From Desulfatirhabdium sp964549995 (GTDB taxonomy: Bacteria > Desulfobacterota > Desulfobacteria > Desulfobacterales > Desulfatirhabdiaceae), in the NCBI GenBank assembly GCA_964549995.1, contig CAZJXF010000001.1, positions 14,446 to 78,445 on the forward strand: DNA of 64,000 nucleotides, read 5' to 3'. Each line of letters opens with the position of its first letter. Within the stretch, counting starts at the first letter, position 1. This document shows, piece by piece, positions 35,388 to 43,253 of the stretch. A program made the translations under genes and the position numbers. Below the pieces are notes generated by a model that had not been told where the DNA came from, did not search any database, and saw only the letters and a list, made by a program, of their open reading frames with translations.

Positions 35388-35421
35388 GCAGTGGGCAGTG
35401 GGCAGTGGGCAGTGGGCAGTG
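35376..35421 (+). repeat. GGGCAGT heptamer array at a gene end
   Basis: About six consecutive GGGCAGT-type units (AGTGGGCAGTAGGCAGTGGG and onward). The second unit reads GCAGTAGG and supplies the stop codon (35385-35387) of the preceding glycosyltransferase. A shorter array of the same unit follows the stop of the gene at 26173-26334. Confidence 0.8.
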
Positions 35422-35436
35422 TGGCCCGTTACAGAT

Positions 35437-35620
35437 GATGGACTCTCAAAAAGTCGCCACATACCGCTTTCCTTCCAATGCCGGGCTTCCAGCAGGAGGG
35501 TGGGTGGTGTTTTGCGAAGCAGCGGAAACGTGTTTGAAGCAGCCCGATCCTACGAGATCGGGCTGCTGAGTTTTTCCGATGCGCAAGCAAAATGCACCCG
35601 CACTCCTGCGGGTTCAACGA
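35437..35620 (-). repeat. Repeat family B, rearranged inverted copy, with TGCACCCGC-type tail
   Basis: Starts GATGGACTCTCAAAAAGTCG and, on the minus strand, carries the family B core (CATCGGAAAAACTCAGCAGCC, then CTTCAAACACGTTTCCGCTG). The middle of the element is missing. AGCAGCCCGATC/GATCGGGCTGCT at 35538-35567 is a perfect 12-bp hairpin followed by GAGTTTTT, which can act as a terminator on the plus strand. A GCAAGCAAAATGCACCCGC segment follows that recurs near 60429. Confidence 0.7.
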
Positions 35621-35738
35621 GGTTGAGGGTAAGCCGACGTTCTGAATTCCTGTTTTCGGGTGGCTGTTGCCTCCTGTTTTCCCCGACTTTCTGCGATGGC
35701 ATCGAAGATGAGGCTATTGCAGCAGGTTGCCCCCTGGC

Positions 35739-36227
35739 TTAACCGCCACAATGCTTTCGCATCACTTCCGCATATCGTTCGGAAGACTCCCGCATCCGCT
35801 GCAGACTGTGGCGGGAAACCTCTACATAATCCACGGCCTTCATGTCGCAGAACCGCACACACTGCGGATCTCCATCACAAAGATCGCATTTGAAGACTTT
35901 TTTCTGATCGGGATCATATCCCATGGCACCGAAGGGGCAGGCCGAGACACAGAGCTTGCAGCCGATGCACAGGTCGTAGTCGATGACGACCCGGTCAAGG
36001 GACTCGTCCCTCGATATGGCCTTTTTCGGGCAGATGGCCATGCAGGGCGCATCTTCACAATGCTGACAATGCATGGGCAGGTAGAAGCCTTCTTGATCCC
36101 ATTTGATGATGTGAATGGCGGATTTGGCCGGGTTGCTCACGCCCATGTGTTTCACCGAGCAGATGATTTCGCAGAGCCGGCATCCCGTGCATCGTTCTGG
36201 ATCGACAACATAGATTTTCTTGGACAT
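35739..36227 (-). CDS. 4Fe-4S ferredoxin subunit of aldehyde ferredoxin oxidoreductase
   Basis: 162 residues with a set of cysteine motifs for about four 4Fe-4S clusters: CTGCRLCEIICS, CQHCEDAPCMAICP, CIGCKLCVSACP and CDLCDGDPQCVRFC. This is the polyferredoxin type encoded next to tungsten aldehyde oxidoreductases (AorB-like). It would pass electrons from the catalytic subunit to ferredoxin or another acceptor. It lies 33 bp downstream of the catalytic gene, with AAGGAG upstream of its ATG. Confidence 0.92.
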   Translation of the reverse strand: MSKKIYVVDPERCTGCRLCEIICSVKHMGVSNPAKSAIHIIKWDQEGFYLPMHCQHCEDAPCMAICPKKAISRDESLDRVVIDYDLCIGCKLCVSACPFGAMGYDPDQKKVFKCDLCDGDPQCVRFCDMKAVDYVEVSRHSLQRMRESSERYAEVMRKHCGG

Positions 36228-36260
36228 GCTGGGTGTTCTCCTTTTCTATGCCGAAACGCA

Positions 36261-38168
36261 TCATGCCTTGTCTGCAGTGAGATCGGCGATTCCAAGACGC
36301 TCGAGAAGTTCAGGGGTCGGCACACCGTTTTCATCCCATTCATGCAACCGATAGTATTCATCGATCATGGCCTTGAACTTTTCCCGGTCGATGCATTTTC
36401 CTCTGGCAACCGGAAGCCCCAGCTTGGTCGGTTCGTCGAAATAGCGATCCGGAAGCCAATCGTCCGCCCGTGTCATGCCTTCCCGTAGGTTGAACAGACG
36501 CTCGATGGTGTAGCAGCGGTTGGCGATGTCCCAAATCTCCTTCGGGCTCAGCTCGAGGCCGGTGTTGAGCTGGATCAGCTTTGAGAATTCACCGAAAGTC
36601 GGATGGTTGGGGCTCAGAAAGACCGTGTGGTATTTACATACCCCCAGACAATCCACAGCCATGTAATTTAGCTCCTGCCACATCACCATTCGGGCCTTGC
36701 CTTCGTATTCGCTGTAGTTGTTTGTCAGCGGGCCGTCGTATCCATCCGGTTGGCGGTAGACCTTGTCGAGCACCTTCATGGGAAGGTTATACAGATCGAT
36801 GGCGGGTCTCCCGCGCAGGTGATCCGCCCCTCGGGAGCTCACGGCGATGTTGAGTGCAAGAGAAGGCGTGGCCCGCTCGTCCGAATGCAGATTGCTCATG
36901 CCTTTGACATGAATCAGGTATTTCCAGCTTTCCGGCCCGATTCGGTTCGCAGCGCCTCTGGGGCCCTCAGCCAAGATATCGCCGATATCCTCGCGGAAGG
37001 CGATCCGTCGGATCATTTCGAGGACCACATCGTCCTTTCCCCATTCGAGAGCAAGTCCGTTGGTATCGGCATCCGCCAGGAGTCCTTTTTCATAGCATTC
37101 CATGGCCCAGGCGATCATGCTGCCTGTCTCGAGCGTATCCATTCCATAGTCGTTTACCAGATGGTTGGCCGTCAGGATCGTGTTCATGCTCCGGCAGCCT
37201 ACTTCCGTTCCGAAGGCGCCCTGGCTTGTGTATTCCGGCCCCTGGGCGTAGGTTCCGGCATAGGGGCCCTCTTGAATGATGTATCGATGCCGACAATGGA
37301 CCTGGCATCCGAAGCATCCGTCGACGCCGATGCTGTATTTGTCGAGATTTTCGGCTTCGATGTCCTCGCTGTCCGGAAGCTGGTTGTACTGGAAATTGCG
37401 GGTTCGCACGAGGCCTGTCGTGTTGGTGACTCCGAAAATGAACCCGGTGCCCCAGCGCTGCATGATTTGGCTGACCTTTGTGGAGATGACCTGGTCGATG
37501 ATTTCCTTGTTGTATTCGAGGGCTTCCACCGGATGTTTGATGGACAGATCCATCGTTCCTCTGCAGGCGATGGCCTTGAGGTTTTTCGATCCGAGCACCG
37601 CACCCATGCCGGTTCTTCCGGCGGCATTCTTCCGGCCCGTCATGACGCAGGCGAAACGAACGAGGTTCTCGCCTGCAGGTCCGATGCATAGAATCTGGGT
37701 TTCCTCGTCACCGAGTTCCTTGCGGATTTTATCCTGCGTGTCGTAAACCCCCAATCCCCAGATCTTTGCGGCATCTCGGATTTCGATCTTGCCGTTGTTG
37801 ATATACAGGTAGACCGGTTTTTCCGCCTTTCCTTTGATGACCAGATGATCGAAACCCGCCCAACGCATTTCCGGACCGAAGAATCCCCCCATATTGGCCG
37901 AGCCGGTGAGACCCGTCAGGGGAGATTTGGCCATGACGTGCGTTCTGGCCGAAGCCGATGCCATGGTGCCTACCAGAAGTCCGGCGCTGATGATGGCCGC
38001 ATTGTCTGGCCCGAGCGGATCGCAGCCTTTCGGGGTGTTCCGATAGAGCAGGAATGCATCCAGGCCCCGACCGCCGATGAATTGTTTTCGCCATTCGATG
38101 GGAATCGGCTCGATGTCGATTCGATCCGTTGTAAGATCGATCGTGGCGATCTTTCGATCCAATGCCAT
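36261..38168 (-). CDS. Tungsten-containing aldehyde ferredoxin oxidoreductase
   Basis: 635 residues, full length. It oxidises aldehydes to carboxylic acids and reduces ferredoxin in the cytoplasm. IGGRGLDAFLLY and FFGPEMRWAGFDHLVIKGKAE are N-terminal family motifs. The 4Fe-4S ligands are C285, C288 and C292 (GCFGCQVHC) with C511 in DCLGVCKYH, the same arrangement as in archaeal AOR. KNAAGRTGMGAVLGSKNLKAI is also conserved. It is flanked by a zinc-ribbon gene upstream and its ferredoxin subunit downstream in one operon. The substrate range cannot be read from sequence. Confidence 0.95.
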   Translation of the reverse strand: MALDRKIATIDLTTDRIDIEPIPIEWRKQFIGGRGLDAFLLYRNTPKGCDPLGPDNAAIISAGLLVGTMASASARTHVMAKSPLTGLTGSANMGGFFGPEMRWAGFDHLVIKGKAEKPVYLYINNGKIEIRDAAKIWGLGVYDTQDKIRKELGDEETQILCIGPAGENLVRFACVMTGRKNAAGRTGMGAVLGSKNLKAIACRGTMDLSIKHPVEALEYNKEIIDQVISTKVSQIMQRWGTGFIFGVTNTTGLVRTRNFQYNQLPDSEDIEAENLDKYSIGVDGCFGCQVHCRHRYIIQEGPYAGTYAQGPEYTSQGAFGTEVGCRSMNTILTANHLVNDYGMDTLETGSMIAWAMECYEKGLLADADTNGLALEWGKDDVVLEMIRRIAFREDIGDILAEGPRGAANRIGPESWKYLIHVKGMSNLHSDERATPSLALNIAVSSRGADHLRGRPAIDLYNLPMKVLDKVYRQPDGYDGPLTNNYSEYEGKARMVMWQELNYMAVDCLGVCKYHTVFLSPNHPTFGEFSKLIQLNTGLELSPKEIWDIANRCYTIERLFNLREGMTRADDWLPDRYFDEPTKLGLPVARGKCIDREKFKAMIDEYYRLHEWDENGVPTPELLERLGIADLTADKA

Positions 38169-38188
38169 AACCTCTCCTTTCTATGCAT

Positions 38189-38401
38189 TCAAATGGATTG
38201 ATCGAGACCGGTCGGATAGTTCTCCCACACGGGTCCACGAATTTTTGCGGTTTTGGGATATGGCCAGGAAATGCGCCATTCAATGCCGCAGTTAGGGCAT
38301 GTGGCTCGTTCCGACCCCGGCGCGGGCCGAAACCGCGCAAAGCAGGTCAAGCATCGAACTTCCCCATCCCGGGGGCCTTCCAAGATTTTGTTGACTTTCA
38401 T
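38189..38401 (-). CDS. Small zinc-ribbon protein leading the aldehyde oxidoreductase operon
   Basis: 70 residues. EVRCLTCFARFRPAPGSERATCPNCGIEWRI shows two CxxC knuckles of a zinc ribbon. AAGGAGGGCGG precedes the ATG at 38401. It is 20 bp upstream of the aldehyde oxidoreductase gene. The role is unknown; a cofactor-insertion or folding helper is possible from position alone. Confidence 0.75.
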   Translation of the reverse strand: MKVNKILEGPRDGEVRCLTCFARFRPAPGSERATCPNCGIEWRISWPYPKTAKIRGPVWENYPTGLDQSI

Positions 38402-38447
38402 TCCGCCCTCCTTGTTCAGGTTGATGAACCTTTCTCTGGGATGTAGC

Positions 38448-38475
38448 TATGTATCAGCTATGTGTAGAAAGTCAA
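38448..38475 (-). promoter_or_regulatory. Candidate sigma-70 promoter for the aldehyde oxidoreductase operon
   Basis: On the minus strand TTGACT (38475-38470) and TACATA (38453-38448) are separated by 16 bases. The site lies about 50 bp upstream of the zinc-ribbon gene start and is divergent from the IclR promoter. Confidence 0.5.
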
Positions 38476-38515
38476 GGAGAATTTTATGAAACCTTATAAG
38501 TTCGTTAAAACGAGG

Positions 38516-38544
38516 TTGACAAGGGGGGATCTCTACCCTATAGA
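38516..38544 (+). promoter_or_regulatory. Sigma-70 promoter for the IclR gene with overlapping inverted repeat
   Basis: TTGACA (38516-38521) and TATAGA (38539-38544) are separated by 17 bases, an almost consensus pair. CTCTA (38531-38535) and TAGAG (38541-38545) form an inverted repeat over the -10 box and could be an operator for autoregulation. Confidence 0.65.
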
Positions 38545-38622
38545 GAGCGGAACAGCCGTTCATTATGCTGAATGAATGGCTGTGGGATGGAAAGAATACG
38601 TCTGACTTATTAAAGGAACTAT

Positions 38623-39390
38623 ATGGCAACCACCTACAAGGCTCCGGCCGTTCAAAAGGCCTTTCAGATTCTTAAGGCCATCATCGATTCCGGATCGTCT
38701 CTGGGCATCAGCGATCTTTCCCGCAAATTGGATATTAGTAAAAGCACCGTCCATGGCTTGTTGAGTTCCTTGATCGAGGTCGGGGCACTCGAGCGAACCA
38801 ACTCCGGGAAAGCGTTCATCTTGGGGCCGGCTCTCGTAGACATCGCATTTCGGAGTTGGAGCTATCTCTTTACCAGTAAGGCTGTGGCGGTCATTCTCGA
38901 CGAACTGCGGGACGTCATCGGTCATACCGTCTTCTTGGGCGTTTTGAGTCGAAACCAGGCCGTTATCGTCGCGACTGCGGCATCCCGGAATCCACTTGCC
39001 ATTTCTTCCCCTCCGGGGACCACCATCCCCATGCCTGCGGGGGCTCTCGGAAAACTCTATCTGGCCTCACTCGATCCGAATGAGGCCATAAACATCTTGA
39101 CAAAAATGGGGCTGACACCGTACACAGAGCGCTCGATCATGGCGCTTCCGCTCTATCTGGAGGCCTGCGATCGGGTTCGAAGGGAAGGGTTTGCCTTCGA
39201 TGACGAGGAATATATCCCTGGGGTTCGGGCGGTGGCCACCCGTGTCGGTTATTACCGGGGGTTGCTTCTGGCCTTGTGGGTGGTCGGTTTTTCGAAGGAT
39301 TTGGGGCAATATGAATCAAGCGCGCTTTTGGAAGCATTGCGCTCCGGCGCCGAACGAATCCGGGAAGAGCTGGAGCGTTCGGGAGACTGA
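38623..39390 (+). CDS. IclR-family transcriptional regulator
   Basis: 255 residues. The winged helix-turn-helix lies at about 8-70 (VQKAFQILKAIIDSGSSLGISDLSRKLDISKSTVHGLL). The C-terminal effector-binding domain has IVATAASRNPLAISSPPGTTIPMPAGALGKLYLA, typical of IclR. It is divergent from the aldehyde oxidoreductase operon with a 221-bp shared control region, so it probably regulates that operon and itself in response to an acid or aldehyde. AAAGGA lies upstream of the ATG. Confidence 0.92.
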   Translation: MATTYKAPAVQKAFQILKAIIDSGSSLGISDLSRKLDISKSTVHGLLSSLIEVGALERTNSGKAFILGPALVDIAFRSWSYLFTSKAVAVILDELRDVIGHTVFLGVLSRNQAVIVATAASRNPLAISSPPGTTIPMPAGALGKLYLASLDPNEAINILTKMGLTPYTERSIMALPLYLEACDRVRREGFAFDDEEYIPGVRAVATRVGYYRGLLLALWVVGFSKDLGQYESSALLEALRSGAERIREELERSGD

Positions 39391-39420
39391 TCGCTCCAAG
39401 ACAATAGGATTGGGGAGGGC

Positions 39421-40647
39421 ATGACGGAAATCGTTTTGGGGCTTGGCCTGATCGCAGGCATTTACATGGCCTGGAATATCGGGGCAAACGACATCGCCAA
39501 CGGTATGGCCTCTCCAGTGGCGGCCAAGGCGCTTACCCTTCGGCAGGCTGTGGTGTTGGGAGGTGTTCTGGATTTCATCGGAGCTACATTCATTGGTTCC
39601 CATGTCACATCCACCATCAGTAAGGATATCGTTCGAACCGATCTGATTTCCGATCCCCACACCGTTGCCATCGGTCTGTTGGCCGCTTTGTTTGCGGCTG
39701 CCTTCTGGGTGTTCATGGCTACCTGGAAACAATTGCCTGTTTCCACAACCCATTCAATCGTCGGTGCCGTTGTGGGCTTCGGTTTTGCCGCCGGAGGATT
39801 GAAAGCCGTCCAATGGGGGAGGCTTGTTCCCATTGTTGCATCCTGGATCGTTTCACCCCTTTTTGCCGGTCTTCTGACCTACGTGATTTTCATTCTGATC
39901 CGAAGCCGAATTCTCAGTCAGAAGGAAAGTTTCCTCAAGGCCCTGAGATGGACGCCGTTCTTTGCCGGAATCACGTTTCTGGTGGTCTTTTTGTCGTTGC
40001 TGACCAAAACCCCTCTGGGTCAGCGCCTTCAAATCGGTATGTGGGAGGGAATCGTCGGGTCGCTTTTGGCTTCCATCCTGCTCGGGTTTGCAGCAAAAAG
40101 GTGGATGAAGAAGTTTGAAACCGAAACCGAGGAAGAGGGGATCGAACATATCTTCCGCAGACTTCAGGTGTTTACGGCCTGTTACGTTTCCCTTGCACAC
40201 GGTGCCAACGATGTGGCCAATGCCATCGGACCTCTGGCAGGCATTTATTTCATTTATCAATACCACACCATCGCAACGACGGCCGAAGTGCCCTGGTTTC
40301 TGTTGGCAGGCGGCGGCCTCTTCATCGCATTGGGGGTATTTACCTGGGGATACCGGGTCATCGAAACCATCGGGCACAAAATTACGGTGCTGAACAATAC
40401 CCGGGGCTTTGCGGTCGATTTCGGGACGGCGACATCGGTGCTGATCGCCTCCAAACTGGGGTTGCCGGTTTCGACAACCCATGCCGCGGTCGGTTCGGTG
40501 ATCGGCGTCGGGCTGAGCGGCGGGCTCGGGGCCGTGGATTTTCGGGTTGTCTGGCAAATCACCATTTATTGGGTGGTTTCTCTACCCCTGTCTGCCATTC
40601 CGACCATCGTTTTGTTTTACCTTTTCAAGTGGCTCTTGCCTGTCTGA
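39421..40647 (+). CDS. Pit-family inorganic phosphate transporter
   Basis: 408 residues, about ten membrane helices. The duplicated Pit signatures are AWNIGANDIANGMASPV near the N-terminus and LAHGANDVANAIGPLAG in the second half. VSTTHSIVGAVVGFG and VSTTHAAVGSVIGVG are the repeated second motifs. It imports phosphate coupled to H+ or Na+. The DUF47 gene begins 10 bp downstream, a common partner of Pit transporters. GGGGAGGG precedes the ATG. Confidence 0.94.
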   Translation: MTEIVLGLGLIAGIYMAWNIGANDIANGMASPVAAKALTLRQAVVLGGVLDFIGATFIGSHVTSTISKDIVRTDLISDPHTVAIGLLAALFAAAFWVFMATWKQLPVSTTHSIVGAVVGFGFAAGGLKAVQWGRLVPIVASWIVSPLFAGLLTYVIFILIRSRILSQKESFLKALRWTPFFAGITFLVVFLSLLTKTPLGQRLQIGMWEGIVGSLLASILLGFAAKRWMKKFETETEEEGIEHIFRRLQVFTACYVSLAHGANDVANAIGPLAGIYFIYQYHTIATTAEVPWFLLAGGGLFIALGVFTWGYRVIETIGHKITVLNNTRGFAVDFGTATSVLIASKLGLPVSTTHAAVGSVIGVGLSGGLGAVDFRVVWQITIYWVVSLPLSAIPTIVLFYLFKWLLPV

Positions 40648-40657
40648 AGGAGTTTGT

Positions 40658-41326
40658 ATGCGTACGGCGCTCATGTCCTTGTTCCGCAAATCCCCTTTTG
40701 AAGGGTTGATCAAGCATGCCAAATTGATCAGTGATTGCAATCCTGTCTTCAGACAAGCCTTTCTGGCCTATCTGGATGGCGCAACGAAAGATTTCGAGGT
40801 CTATCACAATCAGGTGACGATGATCGAGCACTGGGGAGATGAGATCAAGCGCAACATCCGGGGGCATTTGCCGAGAAATATTCTGCTGCCGGTCGATAAG
40901 TTCCAGATTCTCTGGTATCTGCGCGAGCAGGACAAGATGCTCGACAGTGTGCAGAATGCGCTTCACTGGCTTTCCTATCGACAGACGGACGTACCCGACG
41001 AATATGTGGACGATCTATTGTTGATGGTGGAAAAGGTGGGGGATGTGCTCACTTCCATGCATCCGATGGTCGTAGTTGCGGACATTTACTTCAACAGCTA
41101 TTCCGAAAAACACCGAACCGATGTCAAGATAGCCATCCGTCGTATTCGGGACTTCGAGTCGCAGTCCGACATGGTCGAGCGGAAACTCAAATCGGATTTT
41201 CTCTCTCATCCCTTCGAAAATCCGACGTCTGCCTTTCACCTGACCAAGCTGGTGCAGTACATGGGAAGCATTTCGGATCATGCCGAAAATGCAGCGGACA
41301 TGATGCGGGCCATGATTGCCAAATGA
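40658..41326 (+). CDS. DUF47/TIGR00153 phosphate transport accessory protein
   Basis: 222 residues from ATG 40658 (GAAGGAG upstream), all-helical and PhoU-like. FRKSPFEGLIKHAKLI and IEHWGDEIKRNIRGHLPRNILLPVDKFQILWYLREQDKMLDS contain the acidic metal-binding positions of the family. Proteins of this type are encoded next to Pit transporters and are thought to regulate phosphate uptake. Position and spacing support the same here. Confidence 0.9.
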   Translation: MRTALMSLFRKSPFEGLIKHAKLISDCNPVFRQAFLAYLDGATKDFEVYHNQVTMIEHWGDEIKRNIRGHLPRNILLPVDKFQILWYLREQDKMLDSVQNALHWLSYRQTDVPDEYVDDLLLMVEKVGDVLTSMHPMVVVADIYFNSYSEKHRTDVKIAIRRIRDFESQSDMVERKLKSDFLSHPFENPTSAFHLTKLVQYMGSISDHAENAADMMRAMIAK

Positions 41327-41424
41327 ATGCCTATGGCGAAGGTATATCGCACCGCCTCTGAAGATGAAACTTCGGTCGTTCGTTCGTACCGAAGCAGAGG
41401 TTCAGAAAGTTGGCTTATGCCCAA

Positions 41425-41497
41425 CCCTGTAGGGGCGATCCGTCGAGTCGCCTCTACAGGCTTTCGCACTCTCGCACTTGGGAACTACGTACCTCGA
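41425..41497 (+). repeat. Composite repeat, short copy
   Basis: CCTGTAGGGGCGATCCGTCG pairs with GTCGCCTCTACAGG, followed by CTTTCGCACTCTCGCACTTGG and ACGTACCTCG. These are the palindrome and flank of the composite family seen at 26408 and 49295, but without the heptamer array. Confidence 0.6.
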
Positions 41498-41501
41498 TAA
41501 A

Positions 41502-41662
41502 TGACGGCTTCGCAAAAAGGCCGGATGCTGTGTCGTGCTGCATGCATCCTTCGTCGTTGCGGCGTACGTCTAAGTACGTCTCACTCCTCAGGATTTGCAT
41601 TCCTTGCCTGCGGCCTTTTTGCGAAGCCGTCCATATGTTGGACTTTTTGCGAGACCATCATA
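41502..41662 (+). repeat. Repeat family A, copy 2
   Basis: TGACGGCTTCGCAAAAAGGC at 41502 and the complementary right end at about 41613-41632 bound the unit, with GGCGTACGTCTAAGTACG inside. A family B-type tail GACTTTTTGCGAGACCATCA follows to 41660 and ends just before the start codon of the next gene. Confidence 0.88.
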
Positions 41663-41663
41663 A

Positions 41664-41885
41664 ATGATCCATCGGCATTTGAGCCATCAAGAATTTACGT
41701 TGGCAGCGATCGATGATGTGATTGGTAGAGGCAATCGCCTGGATTGGCTGCAGTTGCGGCGTGCCGCAAGGAACGACCCCGAGATTCTCAAGAAAATCCT
41801 GCGTGTCTGTCAGGCTCACCTTGCCGATCCCTACGCCCAAAGATACCATTTCTGGAAGCTTTATGCCGAAAGACACCTTGCCTGA
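41664..41885 (+). CDS. Small protein paired with nucleotidyltransferase, possible antitoxin
   Basis: 73 residues, soluble and helical (LRRAARNDPEILKKILRVCQAHLADPYAQRYHFWKLYAERHLA). No family name is certain. It overlaps the nucleotidyltransferase gene by 23 bp, so the two are translated together, which fits a toxin-antitoxin-like pair. The repeat A tail ends three bases before the ATG and leaves no obvious Shine-Dalgarno sequence. Transcription may therefore begin in the repeat, or the mRNA may be leaderless. Confidence 0.6.
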   Translation: MIHRHLSHQEFTLAAIDDVIGRGNRLDWLQLRRAARNDPEILKKILRVCQAHLADPYAQRYHFWKLYAERHLA

Positions 41886-42552
41886 ATGGGAACAGGTGCT
41901 GAGCGCTGCTGCACATCTACAGCAGGTGATTCCAGAAGCTGTTCTGGTAGGAGGAACCGCTGCTGCTGTTTATGCCGGACATAGGTTTTCAGCGGATGCC
42001 GATCATGTCCTGCTCCATCTAAGGGAGCATTTCGATGAGATCCTGAATGAACTTGAATCCGTAGCAGGCTGGAAAACAGCTCGCATTCAACGACCAATAC
42101 AGATTTTGGGAAGTTTGGACGGCATCGAAACCGGAATCCGACAATTGATTCGGAAAGAACCGTTGGAAACGGTTTCCATAGAAATCTTGGGGAAAAAGAT
42201 CCTGCTTCCAACGGAAGCTGAAATTCTTCGTGTCAAAGCGGTGTTGATTCTCAGGCGCAATGCAACGCGAGATTATTTGGATTTCGCAGCATTGGCCGAC
42301 CATATAGGTAACAAACGGGTAATCGATGCCCTCCTACGATTCGACGAATTGTACCCTCAACCGAATAACGAATCTGCATTGCAACAACTTTTGATTCAGC
42401 TTTCGCAGCCGATGCCTTATGATTTGGAAGGCCTCGATTTATCCGAATACAAGCATCTCGAGCAACGATGGCATGATTGGAATCGTGTAAGAGCCGTCTG
42501 CAACGAATGTGCACTGTTTCTTTTCGATGCCATCGATACGGCGCCGGGTTGA
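41863..42552 (+). CDS. AbiEii-like nucleotidyltransferase, possible toxin
   Basis: 229 residues. VLVGGTAAAVYAGHRFSADADHVL shows the GG and DxD motifs of the minimal nucleotidyltransferase fold used by AbiEii/MenT toxins. VSIEILGKKILLPTEAEILRVKAVLILRRNATRDYLDFAALAD continues that family pattern. It overlaps the upstream 73-residue gene, and the pair sits between repeats and rsmG. Its codon use and base composition look somewhat more AT-rich than its neighbours, which would fit horizontal acquisition. It ends 2 bp from the convergent rsmG stop. Confidence 0.75.
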   Translation: MPKDTLPEWEQVLSAAAHLQQVIPEAVLVGGTAAAVYAGHRFSADADHVLLHLREHFDEILNELESVAGWKTARIQRPIQILGSLDGIETGIRQLIRKEPLETVSIEILGKKILLPTEAEILRVKAVLILRRNATRDYLDFAALADHIGNKRVIDALLRFDELYPQPNNESALQQLLIQLSQPMPYDLEGLDLSEYKHLEQRWHDWNRVRAVCNECALFLFDAIDTAPG

Positions 42553-42554
42553 CA

Positions 42555-43247
42555 TTATGCAACGCGAACGATGATGAGGGATCGAGGTTCGGAAGGCGAA
42601 CCCAATGGAAGCCTATAGGCCATTGTTTCGATGACAGGGCCGTTACAAAAAGGGGTGTTGTAGAGATGATGAATCGCGGCGTCATCAACGGCACCCGTCA
42701 TGGCGATGAGACGACCTCCGGATTTCACGAGCGGTAATGCCTCCGGCATCCACCGATCGAAGGCGGCAAAGGCTCTCGAAATGACGGTGTCGAATGCTTC
42801 CCGAAAGTGATCCTGCCGCAGGATTTCCGTCAGTTTCGCTTCGATACAGATCACATTCCCCAGCCCGAGTCTTCGAAGAACCGACCGCTGAAAATTCACC
42901 CGCTTCCTGGAGGCATCCAAGAGGGTTACTTGCAGATCCGGCCGAAACACGGCAAGCGGTATCCCCGGAAAACCACCCCCTGATCCCACATCCAGAAGTG
43001 AAGCATTTTCTGGGATATGGGGGGTCGGGATTAGGGAATCGACAAAATGTTTGACTGCGATTTCCGTCGGATCCGTGATGGCGGTGATGTTGATTCTCCG
43101 GTTCCAGGCAAGCAGCTCAAGCGCATAGGCTTCGAAACGGATGGCATGATCGGCGGTGAGGTGCAAACCTGTCTGTGCTGCGGCTTCGATCAGAAAGCGT
43201 TGCCAGCAAGGGGATGGAAAAGGGATGGAGGGTGGTGACGCCGCCAT
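42555..43247 (-). CDS. rsmG: 16S rRNA (guanine-N7) methyltransferase RsmG
   Basis: 230 residues. LLDVGSGGGFPGIPLAVFRPDLQVTLLDASRKRVNFQ is the SAM-binding signature of RsmG/GidB. LLAWNRRINITAITDPTEIAVKHFVDSL is the family N-terminal motif. It methylates G527 of 16S rRNA. The gene lies 6 bp downstream of the NifA-like regulator, not in the usual rsmG-soj-spo0J cluster. Confidence 0.95.
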   Translation of the reverse strand: MAASPPSIPFPSPCWQRFLIEAAAQTGLHLTADHAIRFEAYALELLAWNRRINITAITDPTEIAVKHFVDSLIPTPHIPENASLLDVGSGGGFPGIPLAVFRPDLQVTLLDASRKRVNFQRSVLRRLGLGNVICIEAKLTEILRQDHFREAFDTVISRAFAAFDRWMPEALPLVKSGGRLIAMTGAVDDAAIHHLYNTPFCNGPVIETMAYRLPLGSPSEPRSLIIVRVA

Positions 43248-43253
43248 GGGCTA

